This document shows positions 29,949 through 30,000 of a stretch of DNA of 30,000 nt, one piece after another. Numbering within the stretch: the first letter of the stretch is position 1; each line of letters starts with the position of its first letter. The notes under the pieces were generated by a model that was not told where the DNA came from, ran no database searches, and worked only from the letters and a program-made list of their open reading frames with translations. The stretch is from Chromera velia (taxonomy: Eukaryota > Sar > Chromeraceae). The translations under genes and the position numbers were made by a program. Location: contig JAHBMJ010002336.1 of NCBI GenBank assembly GCA_018398765.1, positions 66,178-96,177 on the forward strand. The letters run 5' to 3'.

Positions 29949-30000
29949 TACACACACAGACACACACCCACACATATACATACATACACACAAACACAAA
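29882..30000 (+). repeat. CA-type microsatellite
   Basis: (CA)n with TACA interruptions running to the end of the window; the minus-strand VCVCVY-type frame is a by-product. Confidence 0.95.

Noticed and set aside
29777-29989. Cys/Val-rich 70-residue frame
   Set aside because: Translation of the CA repeat.

Overview
The window looks like nuclear DNA of an intron-bearing eukaryote. It has compact coding islands flanked by polypyrimidine/CAG acceptors and GT donors, long pyrimidine microsatellites, and many retroelement remains. Intron style, TGCATGC-rich spacers and a chromodomain Ty3/Gypsy element would fit an alveolate alga such as a chromerid, but that is a low-confidence guess. No bacterial operon, rRNA gene, functional tRNA gene or CRISPR array was seen.

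Layout. 1-1100: two small + strand exon candidates. 1450-3433: the 3' half of a LINE-type retrotransposon on the minus strand. 3434-4400: two palindromes, a 250-bp repeat carrying a tRNA-Val-like segment, and a GC-rich hairpin. 4441-4890, 7826-8310 and 8316-8766: three copies of one 450-485 bp repeat; the second seems to have inserted into the third. 5048-7799: minus-strand exon candidates of unknown genes. 8950-11972: a + strand membrane-protein-like gene whose exons join in compatible phases. 12244-13566: an orphan retrotransposon gag on the minus strand, with the second 250-bp repeat next to its start codon. 13860-15724: AT-rich DNA holding a TA-flanked element with about 258-bp terminal inverted repeats. 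16405-17010: a coding-like stretch after a poly-C tract with an N, then about 630 bp of CTTT-type pyrimidine repeat. 19150-20941: minus-strand pseudogene with Upf1-like SF1 helicase motifs; 21914-22150: another coding-like piece. 23171-29367: a structurally complete chromovirus (319-bp LTRs, GCCAC target duplication, PBS, gag-pro-RT-RNaseH-integrase-chromodomain). 29882-30000: CA repeat.

The unifying observation is the mode of decay. Nearly every recognisable coding block (chromovirus, orphan gag, LINE, helicase, some host-like exons) stays in one frame over hundreds of codons but is cut by in-frame TAG, TGA or TAA codons; frameshifts are almost absent. The two chromovirus LTRs differ at about 24 of 319 sites, about 22 of them transitions. 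Two repeat copies show CGA in one and TGA in the other at the same position. This fits cytosine-deamination decay (methylation- or RIP-like) better than ordinary indel decay. The alternative of stop-codon recoding is weaker, because all three stop codons are involved.
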